Below, piece by piece: positions 10,601 through 18,965 of a DNA stretch of 64,000 nt (position 1 is its first letter; the number at the start of each line of letters is the position of its first letter). The stretch spans positions 1 to 64,000 of the forward strand of contig NZ_JACJON010000009.1 of assembly GCF_014695585.1 (NCBI RefSeq). The letters run 5' to 3'. The position numbers and the translations under genes are program-made. The notes below the pieces were generated by a model. It worked only from the letters and a program-made list of their open reading frames with translations, was not told the DNA's origin and ran no database searches. Source of the DNA: Microcoleus sp. FACHB-831. Lineage in GTDB: Bacteria; Cyanobacteriota; Cyanobacteriia; Cyanobacteriales; FACHB-T130.

Positions 10601-13600
10601 CTCCCAGCGAGTGGGCGCAACACTTTGATTTGTATTTGCCCGACAAGAAAACATTAATGTCAATGGCAGATATCCCATTGTTTCGGGCGTTTCAGGGAGA
10701 AGCGATTCGGAACGTAGAAATGGTAATTGCCCCTAAGCATGGAAAAACGCGCACCCTACTTGCAAGCGGACAGCCAATCTTCGATGCTCAGGGGAAAAAA
10801 CTGGGTGCTGTAACGGCGATGCATGATATCACCGAGCGCAAGCACGCCGAAGTGGCTTTGCGCCGAAGCGAAGTACGGCTCAACAGCATCCTAAATTCCT
10901 TACAAGATTTGGTCTGGTCTATTTCAGCAACCACTTTTGAGGTGCTGTTCATGAACCAAATTGTTGATAAGCTTTATGGTCGCCCCTCCTCGGAATTCTT
11001 CGACAACTCCGACCTCTGGCTGGAAGTCATTCATCCAGAAGACCGCGATCGCGCCATTGAATACAACCACAGGGTTATGGAAGAGGGTAGCGGTGAAATA
11101 GAGTACCGCATTATCCGAACGGATGGCCAAGTGCGCTGGGTTTACAGCCGTGCATGGCTGATTTATGACGAGAACGGTACTGCTATCCGCATGGATGGTC
11201 TGACTTCAGACATCACACAGCGCAAACAAGCCGAGAAAATTCAGGCAAGGTTGACCGGAATTTTAGAAGCAACACCCGATCTTGTAGGCACTGCTGACTC
11301 CCAAGGCAACGTACTCTACATTAACCGCGCAGGTCGAAAAATGTTAGGGATTGGTGAAGATGAAGATATCTCAACCAAACATATCGCTGAGTTTTGTGCC
11401 CCTAGTGCAGCCGAAGTTATGCTGGCATACGGCATACCTGCTGCGATCAAAGACGGAGTGTGGAGTGGCGAGACTGCTTTGCAATACCGCAATGGCACCG
11501 AGATTCCAGTCTCGCAAGTCATAATGTCTCACAAAGACGAAAACGGAGTTGTGGAATTTCTCTCAACCATAGCCCGCGACATCACACCTGCTAAACAAGC
11601 CGAAGCAGCATTACGACAAAGCGAAGCGAGGCTGGCAGAAGCTCAAAAAGTCGCCCACATCGGTAGTTGGGAATTCGATCTCGCCACTGGAGAAATTACT
11701 TGGTCAGAGGAACTGTTCCGCGTTTGGGGGATGGAACCAACCCAAGCCGTACCGACATATGAAGAATTACTGCAAAAAATTCATCCCGAAGACCGAGAAG
11801 TTTTTGCCCAAGCAATAAATTTGGCAATTACAGAAGGCAAACCTTATGAATTTGACCACCGGAGCCTAAGACCTGACGGTTCGATCGCATATATGTTCTC
11901 CAAAGGGCAGCCGATATTGAACTCACAGGGCCAGGTCATTAAGCTATTGGGGGTAGGGCTAGACATCAGCGATCGCAAACAGGCAGAAGAAGCCGTGCGG
12001 CAAAGCGAAGAACTCTACCGCGCCCTCGCCCGCAATTTGCCCAATGGTTCGGTTGCTTTATTCGATGCTGACTTACGTTACATACTGGCGGATGGCATCG
12101 AATTAGCCGAATTCGGGCTTTCAAAGGAATTAATGGAAGGGAAGACCCTTTGGGAAGCTTTTCCCCCTGAAACCTGTGAAAATGTCGAGCCGATGTATCG
12201 CGCTGCACTGGCTGGCAATACGACGGTTTCTGAAATTCCTTATGACAATGGCGTTTATTTATTGCAAACGCTTCCCCTTACTAATAAGCAAGGTGAAATC
12301 TTTGCAGGAATGGTATTAGCGCAAAATATTAGCGATCGCAAACAGGCAGAGGAGGCGTTGCGGCAGCGGGAAGAACAATTGCGCCAGATTCTTGAGAATA
12401 TGCCAGTTATGATGACTGCATTCGAGGCAGACGGAAACATCACTGTCTGGAACCGCGAGTGTGAAAGGGTTACAGGCTACAGTGAGTTTGAGATGGTTGG
12501 CAATCCCAAAGCAATGGAATTGGTGTATCCAGATCCTGCCTATCGCACATCAATGCTGGCCGTATGGGCTGAACTTGGCAATAATTACCGTAATTGGGAA
12601 TGGGAGATTACAGCTAAAGATGGAAGTATCAAAACAATTGCATGGTCGAATATATCCGAGGAATTCCCCATTCCCAGATGGGCTACTTGGGGCATTGGCG
12701 TAGACGTAACTGAGCGCAAGCAAGCAGAAGAAGCTTTAGCCCAGAAAGCCCGCCTAGCCGCATTTCGCGCGGATGTAGATACTGCTCTTACTCAGAGCGA
12801 TCGCTTGCAAGGCATTCTCCAACGCTGCACCGAGGCTGTCGTCCAACATATCGATGCCGCCTTTGCTCGCATCTGGACGCTCAACAGCAAGGAAAACGTA
12901 CTAGAGTTGCAAGCTAGTGCGGGAATGTACACCCATCTTGATGGCTCTCACAGCCGCGTGCCTGTAGGTCAATTTAAGATTGGCCTGATTGCCCAACAGG
13001 GCGAACCCCACCTGAGCAACTGTGTCATCGACGATCCTCGTGTTGGCGATAAAGATTGGGCAAAAAGAGAGGGTTTGATCTCCTTCGCTGGTTATCCCCT
13101 GATTATTGAAGGACAGATTTTAGGGGTGATTGCCATGTTTGCGCGTAAACCGCTTACGGAAGCTACTCTCAGGGCGCTAGAATTTGCAGCGGATGAGATT
13201 GCGCTGGGCGTTAAGCGCAAACAAGCGGAGGAGGCGTTGCGGCAGTCGGAAGCACGATTTAGGCAACTCGCCCAACGAGAGGCACTGCTGAACCGTTTGT
13301 CCAGGGATATCCGCAACTCGCTAGATGTTGATACTATCCTGGAAACTGTTGTGCAAGAGATCCGCAGTTTGTTGCAGATTGACCGATGCTTGTTTGTTTG
13401 GTATCGGCAATCGCCACAGAAACTTATCTGGGATGTAGTGAAAGAAGCCAAGATTCCCAGTGCGCCCAGCTTTCTAGGCCAATACCCCGCCCCAGCAAGT
13501 TTGGTAACTCAGAAGTTCACCAATCTGGAAATCTTAAAAGTTGAAGATCTTGCGACTGCTACTGATGCTGCCGAACAGGAATTCTATACCGTTAAGGGTT

Positions 13601-14658
13601 ACACAGCTATTCTGGCGCTGCCTATTAAAACGTCTTCTGGTGAGATTGGTATACTCAAGTGCGGGCATCATAGTGGTTCTAGGTCTTGGATTGACTCGGA
13701 AGTGGAATTACTGCAAGCGGTAATTGACCAACTGGCGATCGCGCTTTTCCAAGCTGAACTCTACACGCAGTCCCAAGAAGCGGCACGTCTTGCTCAAGAC
13801 CAAGCACAACAGCGCCAGCTTGCTTTGCAACAGTTGCAACAAACCCAAGCGCAGCTAATTCAAAGCGAAAAAATGTCGAGTCTTGGTCAAATGGTCGCTG
13901 GTGTTGCTCACGAAATTAACAACCCTGTTAACTTCATTCATGGCAATCTTACCCACGTAAACGAATACACCCTAGACTTACTCAATCTCCTCCACCTTTA
14001 CCAACAGAACTATCCCAACCCAGTCCCTGAAATTAAACATGAAACTGAAGCTATCGATCTCGATTTTCTAGTGATAGACCTCCCCAAAATTTTGACTTCG
14101 ATGAAGATGGGGACAGACCGCATCCGTCAGATTGTTCTGTCGCTACGCAACTTCTCCCGCCTGGATGAAGCGGATATGAAAGCGGTAGACATCCACGAGG
14201 GAATTGATAATAGTCTGCTGATATTGCAAAATCGGCTAAAAGCAAACGGGAGCAATTCTGCCATTGAAGTGGTGAAATACTATGGCAACTTGCCCCAAGT
14301 GGATTGCTATGCAGGGCAGATCAATCAGGTTTTTATGAATATCCTCAACAATGCCATTGATGCGTTGGAGAACCAACCAGCGCCGAGAGCGATCGCTATT
14401 CATACTGAACTTAAAGATCAAGACCGCGTTTTAATTCGGATTGGGGACAATGGGCCAGGAATGACGGAGGCGGTGCGATCGCGCCTGTTTGACCCGTTCT
14501 TCACTACCAAGCCTGTCGGTAAGGGCACTGGTTTGGGTTTATCCATCAGCTATCAAATTGTCGTTGAGAAACATGGTGGTGTTTTGAAATGTTCGTCACA
14601 ACCTGGTAATGGTGCTGAGTTCTGGATTGAAATCCCAATTTTCCAACCCGAAACCTAA
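7672..14658 (+). CDS. Giant soluble hybrid sensor histidine kinase: 13 PAS, 2 GAF, HisKA, HATPase_c
   Basis: A protein of 2328 residues. I count 13 PAS units between about residues 20 and 1695, most ending in a PAC-type motif such as DITERKQAE or DISDRKQAE. A coiled-coil linker follows PAS 6. Two GAF domains start near 1696 and 1877. The phosphoacceptor histidine is in GVAHEINNPVNF, near residue 2075; the ATP-binding lobe has DNGPGM near 2258 and GTGLGLS near 2284. No transmembrane segment is seen, so the protein should be cytoplasmic. There is no receiver domain and no response regulator nearby. The start has an excellent Shine-Dalgarno (GGGAGG). The last 280 residues closely match the kinase cores encoded at 56949 and 60611. 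Confidence 0.95.
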   Translation: MVADTVAVDSVTGYGWVEEGFSNFSLDLLCSLGLDGYFKHLNPAWEKTLGFSLEELLAKPLIEWVHPEDREATIDLAEKLTVGITTISFENRYLCKDGSYKWLLWTAAQLTERGAIHGLARDITERKQAQAALLESEERFRIVADTAPVMIWAAGTDKQCSYLNKVWLEFTGRTLEEEMGNGWTQGVHPEDLRLCLNTYITAFDAREAFRMEYRLRRADGEYRWILDSGTPRLMPDRSFAGYIGSCIDITERKQVEQALQESEKRYQALTEVSPVGIFHTDALGCCLYVNEQWCAIAGSSLQDALGEGWLQAIHPEDRDRVFAQWNQAVRENLAFHSEYRFLHLNGTTWVFGQAVAQKANDGKVTGYVGTITDISSRKQAEEALQESKTLVQAIVDNSPAVIFVKDSQGRYILANKRYTTLFEVNSEEIKGKTDYDIFPHEMADTFQINDRKVLEAGTALESEEIVPQDDGLHTYISIKFPLYDSAGVPYAVCGIATDITERKRTEKEQLELGDRIKLLLESTGEGIYGIDLEGCCTLINKAAAQMLGYQPEELIGKNMHELIHHTRIDGSSYHFCDCPIFCAFDKGRSCRVDSEVLWRRDGTCFPAEYSSYPIRNGEALEGAVVTFMNISDRKRTMEELRKLHRAVEQSPSMVLITDRNGFVEYANPRLIQMTGLTYEEVIGTNAAILGEQSPEEVQELWNTISAGGEWRGEFYNKKKNGEYYWEMASVYPVFNEQQEITHFVKVAEDITERKLAEQVLKQANETLEVRVEERTAELRNAIQRLEDEMANRQQAEEELKQAKEELEKSYSLLQCVIEGTPDPIFVKDIQGRYVLLNSATALVFGKPVEEIIGKKDCELVPPEVVSQVRETDNTILRTGVSQTLEELVQATDSMRTYLSTKSVYRDKEGKVMGLIGIARDISDRKQAEAALQKEREFLKALLNTLEVGIVACDENGGLTLFNQSTREFHGLPEESLPPSEWAQHFDLYLPDKKTLMSMADIPLFRAFQGEAIRNVEMVIAPKHGKTRTLLASGQPIFDAQGKKLGAVTAMHDITERKHAEVALRRSEVRLNSILNSLQDLVWSISATTFEVLFMNQIVDKLYGRPSSEFFDNSDLWLEVIHPEDRDRAIEYNHRVMEEGSGEIEYRIIRTDGQVRWVYSRAWLIYDENGTAIRMDGLTSDITQRKQAEKIQARLTGILEATPDLVGTADSQGNVLYINRAGRKMLGIGEDEDISTKHIAEFCAPSAAEVMLAYGIPAAIKDGVWSGETALQYRNGTEIPVSQVIMSHKDENGVVEFLSTIARDITPAKQAEAALRQSEARLAEAQKVAHIGSWEFDLATGEITWSEELFRVWGMEPTQAVPTYEELLQKIHPEDREVFAQAINLAITEGKPYEFDHRSLRPDGSIAYMFSKGQPILNSQGQVIKLLGVGLDISDRKQAEEAVRQSEELYRALARNLPNGSVALFDADLRYILADGIELAEFGLSKELMEGKTLWEAFPPETCENVEPMYRAALAGNTTVSEIPYDNGVYLLQTLPLTNKQGEIFAGMVLAQNISDRKQAEEALRQREEQLRQILENMPVMMTAFEADGNITVWNRECERVTGYSEFEMVGNPKAMELVYPDPAYRTSMLAVWAELGNNYRNWEWEITAKDGSIKTIAWSNISEEFPIPRWATWGIGVDVTERKQAEEALAQKARLAAFRADVDTALTQSDRLQGILQRCTEAVVQHIDAAFARIWTLNSKENVLELQASAGMYTHLDGSHSRVPVGQFKIGLIAQQGEPHLSNCVIDDPRVGDKDWAKREGLISFAGYPLIIEGQILGVIAMFARKPLTEATLRALEFAADEIALGVKRKQAEEALRQSEARFRQLAQREALLNRLSRDIRNSLDVDTILETVVQEIRSLLQIDRCLFVWYRQSPQKLIWDVVKEAKIPSAPSFLGQYPAPASLVTQKFTNLEILKVEDLATATDAAEQEFYTVKGYTAILALPIKTSSGEIGILKCGHHSGSRSWIDSEVELLQAVIDQLAIALFQAELYTQSQEAARLAQDQAQQRQLALQQLQQTQAQLIQSEKMSSLGQMVAGVAHEINNPVNFIHGNLTHVNEYTLDLLNLLHLYQQNYPNPVPEIKHETEAIDLDFLVIDLPKILTSMKMGTDRIRQIVLSLRNFSRLDEADMKAVDIHEGIDNSLLILQNRLKANGSNSAIEVVKYYGNLPQVDCYAGQINQVFMNILNNAIDALENQPAPRAIAIHTELKDQDRVLIRIGDNGPGMTEAVRSRLFDPFFTTKPVGKGTGLGLSISYQIVVEKHGGVLKCSSQPGNGAEFWIEIPIFQPET

Positions 14659-14865
14659 TCTAAACTGAGCATAAAAAAAGAGAGGGAATTTTTCATCCCC
14701 TCTCTCTTTATTTTTGTTATTTTCGGTTGTGCCCTGGTCTTTTAGCTTCTTCCGCAGCATTTGTTGTTGCTTTCTGAGCTGTCTAGCCCTTGCGGAACCG
14801 CCTCGACCCTTATCGTTTCTACCCTGGCGCCGGGGTGATTCCCAGCTTTTGAGTCGTTGAGCCAT
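14596..14865 (-). CDS. Small very basic protein, unknown function
   Basis: The frame encodes 89 residues. The first 45 or so are rich in Arg, Lys and Gln (starting MAQRLKSWESPRRQGR) and look like a real nucleic-acid-binding-type small protein. The remainder reads through the terminator at 14672-14712 and into the antisense of the kinase gene, so only the N-terminal half is likely to be meaningful. It lies just downstream of tRNA-Leu on the same strand. I do not recognise the family. Confidence 0.45.
   Translation of the reverse strand: MAQRLKSWESPRRQGRNDKGRGGSARARQLRKQQQMLRKKLKDQGTTENNKNKERGDEKFPLFFYAQFRLGFGLENWDFNPELSTITRL
14672..14712. terminator. Bidirectional rho-independent terminator
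   Basis: A GAGAGGG / CCCTCTC stem with A-runs on one side and T-runs on the other lies just after the giant kinase stop. It can serve that gene and the convergent genes on the minus strand. Confidence 0.75.
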
Positions 14866-14890
14866 ATTATGCCCTCTCGGTAGTGTTGTA

Positions 14891-14913
14891 GAGACGCAGA
14901 TTTATTGCGTCTC
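14891..14913. repeat. Dispersed GAGACGC palindrome, copy B
   Basis: GAGACGCA pairs with TGCGTCTC. Compared with the copy at 3733, one stem pair has changed on both sides (G-C to A-T), so pairing is kept. Confidence 0.7.
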
Positions 14914-14918
14914 CGCAG

Positions 14919-15002
14919 TGGGCAGGAAGAGAATCGAACTCTTATGGCCGCAAGGCCGCTAGATTTTGAGTCTAGTGCGTCTACCAGTTCCGCCACCCGC
15001 CC
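14919..15002 (-). tRNA. tRNA-Leu (anticodon CAA)
   Basis: The minus strand folds into a class II tRNA. The acceptor stem GGGCGGG pairs with CCTGCCC, with a discriminator A. The anticodon arm CTAGA-CTCAAAA-TCTAG exposes CAA, which reads UUG. The long variable arm is GGCC-TTGC-GGCC, and the T loop is TTCGATT. CCA is not encoded. The 5' end overlaps the last codons of the upstream M48 peptidase gene. Confidence 0.96.
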
Positions 15003-15859
15003 TTGGTGTCAACCTTTCCATTGTAATACCCAGTTGAATGTTTTTGCAAGAGGTTTTGATAAACTTGGCTGCTGGCCCAGCGATCGATCTCTCTTGCCCG
15101 CAGAACTGGGACGGGGTGGCTGAGTTGAGCGGTTTGGGCTTGTTTGAGCAGTTCGCCCAGTTGATTGTTGCTGATGTCGTCGTAGGCTCTGGCTTGAGCT
15201 AAGAAGGCGTCAAGGTTGAGTTGAGGCGAGAGTGTTGGCGAACCTCCGGTGAGTTTCATTAATACTGAACTTACTACTCTGGAGTCTTGGGTTGCAAGCA
15301 AGGCGGCGCGATCGCAGGTAAATTCTGCACAACGCAACCACTCCAACATCTGCGATCGCAACGATTCGGCGATCGCCGCACCCCAGTTTGGCAGTAACCC
15401 CGCCGCCAACACCATTATATTTATCGGTGTCAGATAAACCCCATGTTCGCACTTGAGATGCCCCAGCTCGTGGGCAATTACCGCCTGAATTTCTTCAAGC
15501 GTCAACAGCTCGATCAAAGAGGTGTGCAACACTATAAAAGGCTGCTTGCCCCGCATCGCAAAAGTATAAGCATTGGGAGCAGGATGCTGCCGCACGTACA
15601 GTTGAGGCGGCTCTATATCTAAAATCTGGCAGGCTTCTAACAACAGTTTGTGGATGTGGGGCAATTGTTGTTCGCCTACAAGGATTCCAGCCGCGATATT
15701 TTCTAGATAGAAAAACTGTTCCGCTACCGGGCCAAGCAGATTCCGCACCAGTAAGTCTAGTCCAGGTAGCTGCTTTAAAGCATTTGTCGCCTCTAAGTCC
15801 AGCGGATGGCGAAACTGGTCAGCTTTTAGGCCAATCAACGGTGTTTTTGAGAATAACAT
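14981..15859 (-). CDS. M48-family zinc metallopeptidase (HtpX/Oma1-like)
   Basis: A protein of 292 residues with the zinc-binding motif HELGH (AVIAHELGHLKC), near residue 130, and a downstream glutamate in AEFTCDRAAL as the likely third ligand. A hydrophobic segment (INIMVLAAGLLPNW) follows the active site. M48 enzymes are membrane-associated quality-control proteases; the substrate is unknown. The reading frame ends at TAG 14981-14983, inside the tRNA-Leu gene on the same strand, so the last seven codons also encode the tRNA acceptor and D arm. Either transcription is shared and processed or the terminus is functionally flexible. Confidence 0.88.
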   Translation of the reverse strand: MLFSKTPLIGLKADQFRHPLDLEATNALKQLPGLDLLVRNLLGPVAEQFFYLENIAAGILVGEQQLPHIHKLLLEACQILDIEPPQLYVRQHPAPNAYTFAMRGKQPFIVLHTSLIELLTLEEIQAVIAHELGHLKCEHGVYLTPINIMVLAAGLLPNWGAAIAESLRSQMLEWLRCAEFTCDRAALLATQDSRVVSSVLMKLTGGSPTLSPQLNLDAFLAQARAYDDISNNQLGELLKQAQTAQLSHPVPVLRAREIDRWASSQVYQNLLQKHSTGYYNGKVDTKGGWRNW

Positions 15860-15943
15860 TGAGCAATCGTAAATTGGTAATTGGGTATTGGGCGAAGCCC
15901 CGTATAGTCCGGGGCTAATAAATGGGGATTGGGCGCGTGGAGG

Positions 15944-15964
15944 GTTATGAGTTATGAGTTATGA
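15944..15964. repeat. Three tandem GTTATGA heptamers
   Basis: Three perfect GTTATGA units lie between the M48 peptidase and TPR genes. They belong to the short tandem repeat type seen elsewhere in the window. Confidence 0.6.
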
Positions 15965-16056
15965 AGAAAAATTCTTAGCTCCGAGAGGCGATAAATCGGC
16001 ATCTCTACTAAACTCCGCACCTACTAACTCTTCGCCCATTACCTGCATTCAACTAA

Positions 16057-16479
16057 TCAAGAAGGAAACAACCAGTTTTTGACGCGCTTTAAACTGTCCC
16101 AATCGGGTTTTCTGCTCAATCCTTCTTCAAGAGTTTCTTGAAGTTCGCGACGCAGGTCTGAATTATTGAAAGCAATTTGTTCAACTGCTTCAATGTGTTG
16201 GCGGACGCCTTTTTGACCAGTTTCTAACATAGCGATCGCCATGTTAATCCGCGCTTGCGGCTCCGCCGGATCTGACTTAACTGCTTTTTGAGCGGCTTTA
16301 TAAGCCAGATCCCCTTTGTTATCCAACAAATACAGCCATGCCAAACAAGTCCAGGGGGCACTTTGTTTGGGGGTGCGATCGCATATTTCTTTGAAAACCG
16401 GAATCAATGTATCTGGCCCTTCTCCTGCTTTGTAGCGATCGAGACCAGCGTCTAAAAGAGATGTAACTTGATCGGTCAT
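16057..16479 (-). CDS. TPR-like small protein
   Basis: A protein of 140 residues, all helical in character. It contains TPR-type alternation: APWTCLAWLYLLDNKGDLAYKAA, then AVKSDPAEPQARINMAIAML. It ends in KNWLFPS. No signal peptide is present, so it should be cytoplasmic and act in protein-protein contact. Partner unknown. It lies downstream of the SufA/IscA-type gene on the same strand, separated by 84 bases that contain a palindromic repeat. Confidence 0.75.
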   Translation of the reverse strand: MTDQVTSLLDAGLDRYKAGEGPDTLIPVFKEICDRTPKQSAPWTCLAWLYLLDNKGDLAYKAAQKAVKSDPAEPQARINMAIAMLETGQKGVRQHIEAVEQIAFNNSDLRRELQETLEEGLSRKPDWDSLKRVKNWLFPS

Positions 16480-16509
16480 TTGCCCAAGAATGAAGTATTT
16501 GGTCGGTAT

Positions 16510-16534
16510 GTAGGGTGGGTCTTGTCCACCCTAC
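16510..16534. repeat. GTAGGGTGG palindromic repeat
   Basis: GTAGGGTGG and CCACCCTAC form an inverted repeat. Related elements lie at 39352-39376 and 51031-51047. Confidence 0.65.
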
Positions 16535-16563
16535 ATAAATGTATGGTCTAAACAGTTAAATTG

Positions 16564-16920
16564 TTAGACGCCAAAAGACTTACCACAACCGCAGTTTTGA
16601 GCTGCGTTTGGGTTGGTAAATTGGAAGCCGCCGCCAATCATAGCATCGCTGTAGTCCAGCACCAGACCGTAGAGATATAGCATGCTCTTGGGATCGCATA
16701 CAATCTTGAAGCCTTCGTAGTCGAAGACTTCATCGTTATCCCGAATTTGAGAGGCATCTTCAAAATCCATCATGTAGGACATTCCAGAACAACCGCCTTG
16801 GCGCACGCCAACGCGCAGGCAGAGGTCTTTGCCTTGTTTGTCGCGCAGGGCCATAACGTGCTTCAGAGCGGCATCTGTCATTTGTATGCCTCGTGTTTGT
16901 GACTGAGTTGTTTGTGTCAT
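16564..16920 (-). CDS. HesB/IscA/SufA-type iron-sulfur cluster carrier
   Basis: The chosen ATG at 16920 gives 118 residues, the family length; the frame stays open 32 codons further but without homology. The three conserved cysteines are present: QGGCSGM near the middle and CGCG near the C terminus. A-type carriers hold an iron-sulfur cluster and hand it to apoproteins. SufA or IscA cannot be told apart here, and no suf or isc operon is adjacent. Confidence 0.92.
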   Translation of the reverse strand: MTQTTQSQTRGIQMTDAALKHVMALRDKQGKDLCLRVGVRQGGCSGMSYMMDFEDASQIRDNDEVFDYEGFKIVCDPKSMLYLYGLVLDYSDAMIGGGFQFTNPNAAQNCGCGKSFGV

Positions 16921-17236
16921 CGGCGCGGGGACTCCTAATTTATGGAAAAGCTTTTTATCTTTATAGTAACGAGTCTGACTGTACAACAGAAGAATCTGGC
17001 CTTCGTTACGAGCCAAGGTTTAATTGTATGAACGATCGCGCCGCCAATACCAAACAGCGATATTGTGCGTAAAGTATTACCGTTAAAATGGGGTATCTAT
17101 CGTCAATCCACTTCAAGACAGTGTTTTACTTGATTTTACCTACCCCTTGCAGATCCCCCCAGCATCACCCCTCTATAGAAATACCGTCTTGAGCAAATAG
17201 CTCGCCGCCAATTATATCCACCCAAGTTCCTTGTGT

Positions 17237-18874
17237 ATGACCACGCTCAATCGCTCTACCCGTCGTCGGCTCAAAACATTACCGCAAATTCCCAGTGTGT
17301 GGGAGGGCGATCGCCGTCCGTTATCCGCTCCTCTAAGTGAAGATCCAGCAGATGAAGATGCTTCTGGCAACGGTGAATGCATTATCTGGGTAGATGGCTT
17401 TGAAGGCATTGTTCGCGCAATGGATGTCGTATCGCCGGAAATTGGCCAAGAAGCTATAGTTCGCACTTTGCTGCGAGCTATGGAGCATCCCCACACCCCT
17501 GCTGGCCCGGCACGACCTCAAAAGATTGTAGTCCGCGATCGCGAACTTCAGTTTTTTTTGCGGGGCGTCCTGCAAGAGCTAGAAATTACCATCGAATATG
17601 AATCAGAACTGCCCCTGATTGATGAAGTGTTTCGGGGCTTCCAAGAACTTGCGTCCCATCGTCCGCCTCAGCTTCCTCGCAAGTATGCCGATTTACTGCT
17701 GGAAAAGGCTTATGAAATTTGGCAAGATGCGCCTTGGGACTTTCTTGCCGACCACCAAATTATCTCCCTCGAATTGAATCAGTGGGATATCGGTACTCTA
17801 TACGTCTCAGTAATGGGAATGTTAGGCATGGAGTACGGGGTTTTGTTGTATCGTTCGCTCGATTCGCTCAAACGGTTTCGCGCAACTGTTTTGGCTGAGG
17901 AGTCTTTTGAACAGCTAGAAGAAGCATTTCTAGGGCAAGATTGCTTGTTTGTAACTTTCGACCAAGAGGACGATAACGGCGATGACGACGATGATGACAT
18001 CGATCTCGCTGACTTGCCGATGTCAGAAATTCAGCCAAGTTTCGGCAACGTGCATCCCTTGGAGGGGATGCGACCTTTTCTATATGACGAAGAAGCGATC
18101 GCGGTTTATATAGCTCTCGAAGCGTTGCATCGTTTTTTCCGCGCGGGGCAAAAACAACTCGCCAAAGACAAATTCCCAACCCTCACCAAAAACTACCGCA
18201 TCCCCGTCCCCGAAGAAGCCACGCCGCGCCAAACTATATCGGTAAAGGTTGCAACTGTCCCTGATGTGTCGTCCGATCTTTTCCATATGGCGGAGTTGGC
18301 TGCTATAGAATCGGATGAAGACGCAGACGATGCAGACCCACCCCTGCGCGACGATCTAGTACCCAAAAATTCTTTCCTCAGTTTGGGGATGGTGACTTGG
18401 GAACGCCTAGAGTTACTGCGTGCGGGTATTGGTTGCTATGAATCTAAAGAGGTTAAGGCGTCGGGAGAGGGAATGCCCGTGATTATGATTCAAACCACCC
18501 GCCCCAAGGCTCTTGAGATGATTCAGAATATTAAGACTGCCGGGGGGGTAAAAGGAATTGGCTTTAATCCGGGAGAAGATCCGTTTGATGGCGATCGCTA
18601 TGACTTGGGAATTCTCCAAACTGAAAATGGTGATTTATATCTGTTTGGCGAGTTTATTGAGGAAGATCCAGTTCATGTCGCCGCCCGCAAAAAGTGGGAT
18701 CAGCGTTGTAAGAAAACTAAAGGCTATTGCGGCTTGATTATTGCCAGAGGCTTAACCGGGGCTTCTCGCGGCAATCCCCAGTTTAACGATATGATGGCTT
18801 TTTTTGAAGCGCGATCGCTCTCTGCTAAAGACTTGGGAATGGGAACTCTCCAGCTCATACCCCAATTTGATTGA
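17237..18874 (+). CDS. Conserved cyanobacterial protein, possibly DUF6930-type
   Basis: A protein of 545 residues from the ATG at 17237 (a TTG two codons earlier is possible). No transmembrane segments. A strongly acidic run (DDNGDDDDDDIDLADLP) sits near residue 240. The C-terminal 150 residues form a compact conserved-looking domain (FLSLGMVTWERLELLRAG ... GYCGLIIARGLTGASRG). I associate this architecture with uncharacterised DUF6930-type cyanobacterial proteins but only from memory. Function is unknown. It precedes the carotenoid gene on the same strand with a gap of about 90 bases. Confidence 0.75.
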   Translation: MTTLNRSTRRRLKTLPQIPSVWEGDRRPLSAPLSEDPADEDASGNGECIIWVDGFEGIVRAMDVVSPEIGQEAIVRTLLRAMEHPHTPAGPARPQKIVVRDRELQFFLRGVLQELEITIEYESELPLIDEVFRGFQELASHRPPQLPRKYADLLLEKAYEIWQDAPWDFLADHQIISLELNQWDIGTLYVSVMGMLGMEYGVLLYRSLDSLKRFRATVLAEESFEQLEEAFLGQDCLFVTFDQEDDNGDDDDDDIDLADLPMSEIQPSFGNVHPLEGMRPFLYDEEAIAVYIALEALHRFFRAGQKQLAKDKFPTLTKNYRIPVPEEATPRQTISVKVATVPDVSSDLFHMAELAAIESDEDADDADPPLRDDLVPKNSFLSLGMVTWERLELLRAGIGCYESKEVKASGEGMPVIMIQTTRPKALEMIQNIKTAGGVKGIGFNPGEDPFDGDRYDLGILQTENGDLYLFGEFIEEDPVHVAARKKWDQRCKKTKGYCGLIIARGLTGASRGNPQFNDMMAFFEARSLSAKDLGMGTLQLIPQFD

Positions 18875-18965
18875 TATCCCGCTCATGCCCCTTACCTAGT
18901 TTGTACTACTGCGCGATCGCTCATTTTTGTTACAATCCGTAAAGCAATTGAACGGGAAAGGCAGG

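Noticed and set aside
13092-13451. 119-codon minus-strand ORF inside the giant kinase
   Set aside because: Antisense to a clear GAF region; composition is Ser/Arg/Ala-rich, as expected for a reverse-frame shadow.
14742-14996. 84-codon minus-strand ORF across the tRNA
   Set aside because: It begins within tRNA-Leu and translates its structure (MAELVDALDSKSSGLAAIRVRF-type artefact common to tRNA genes).
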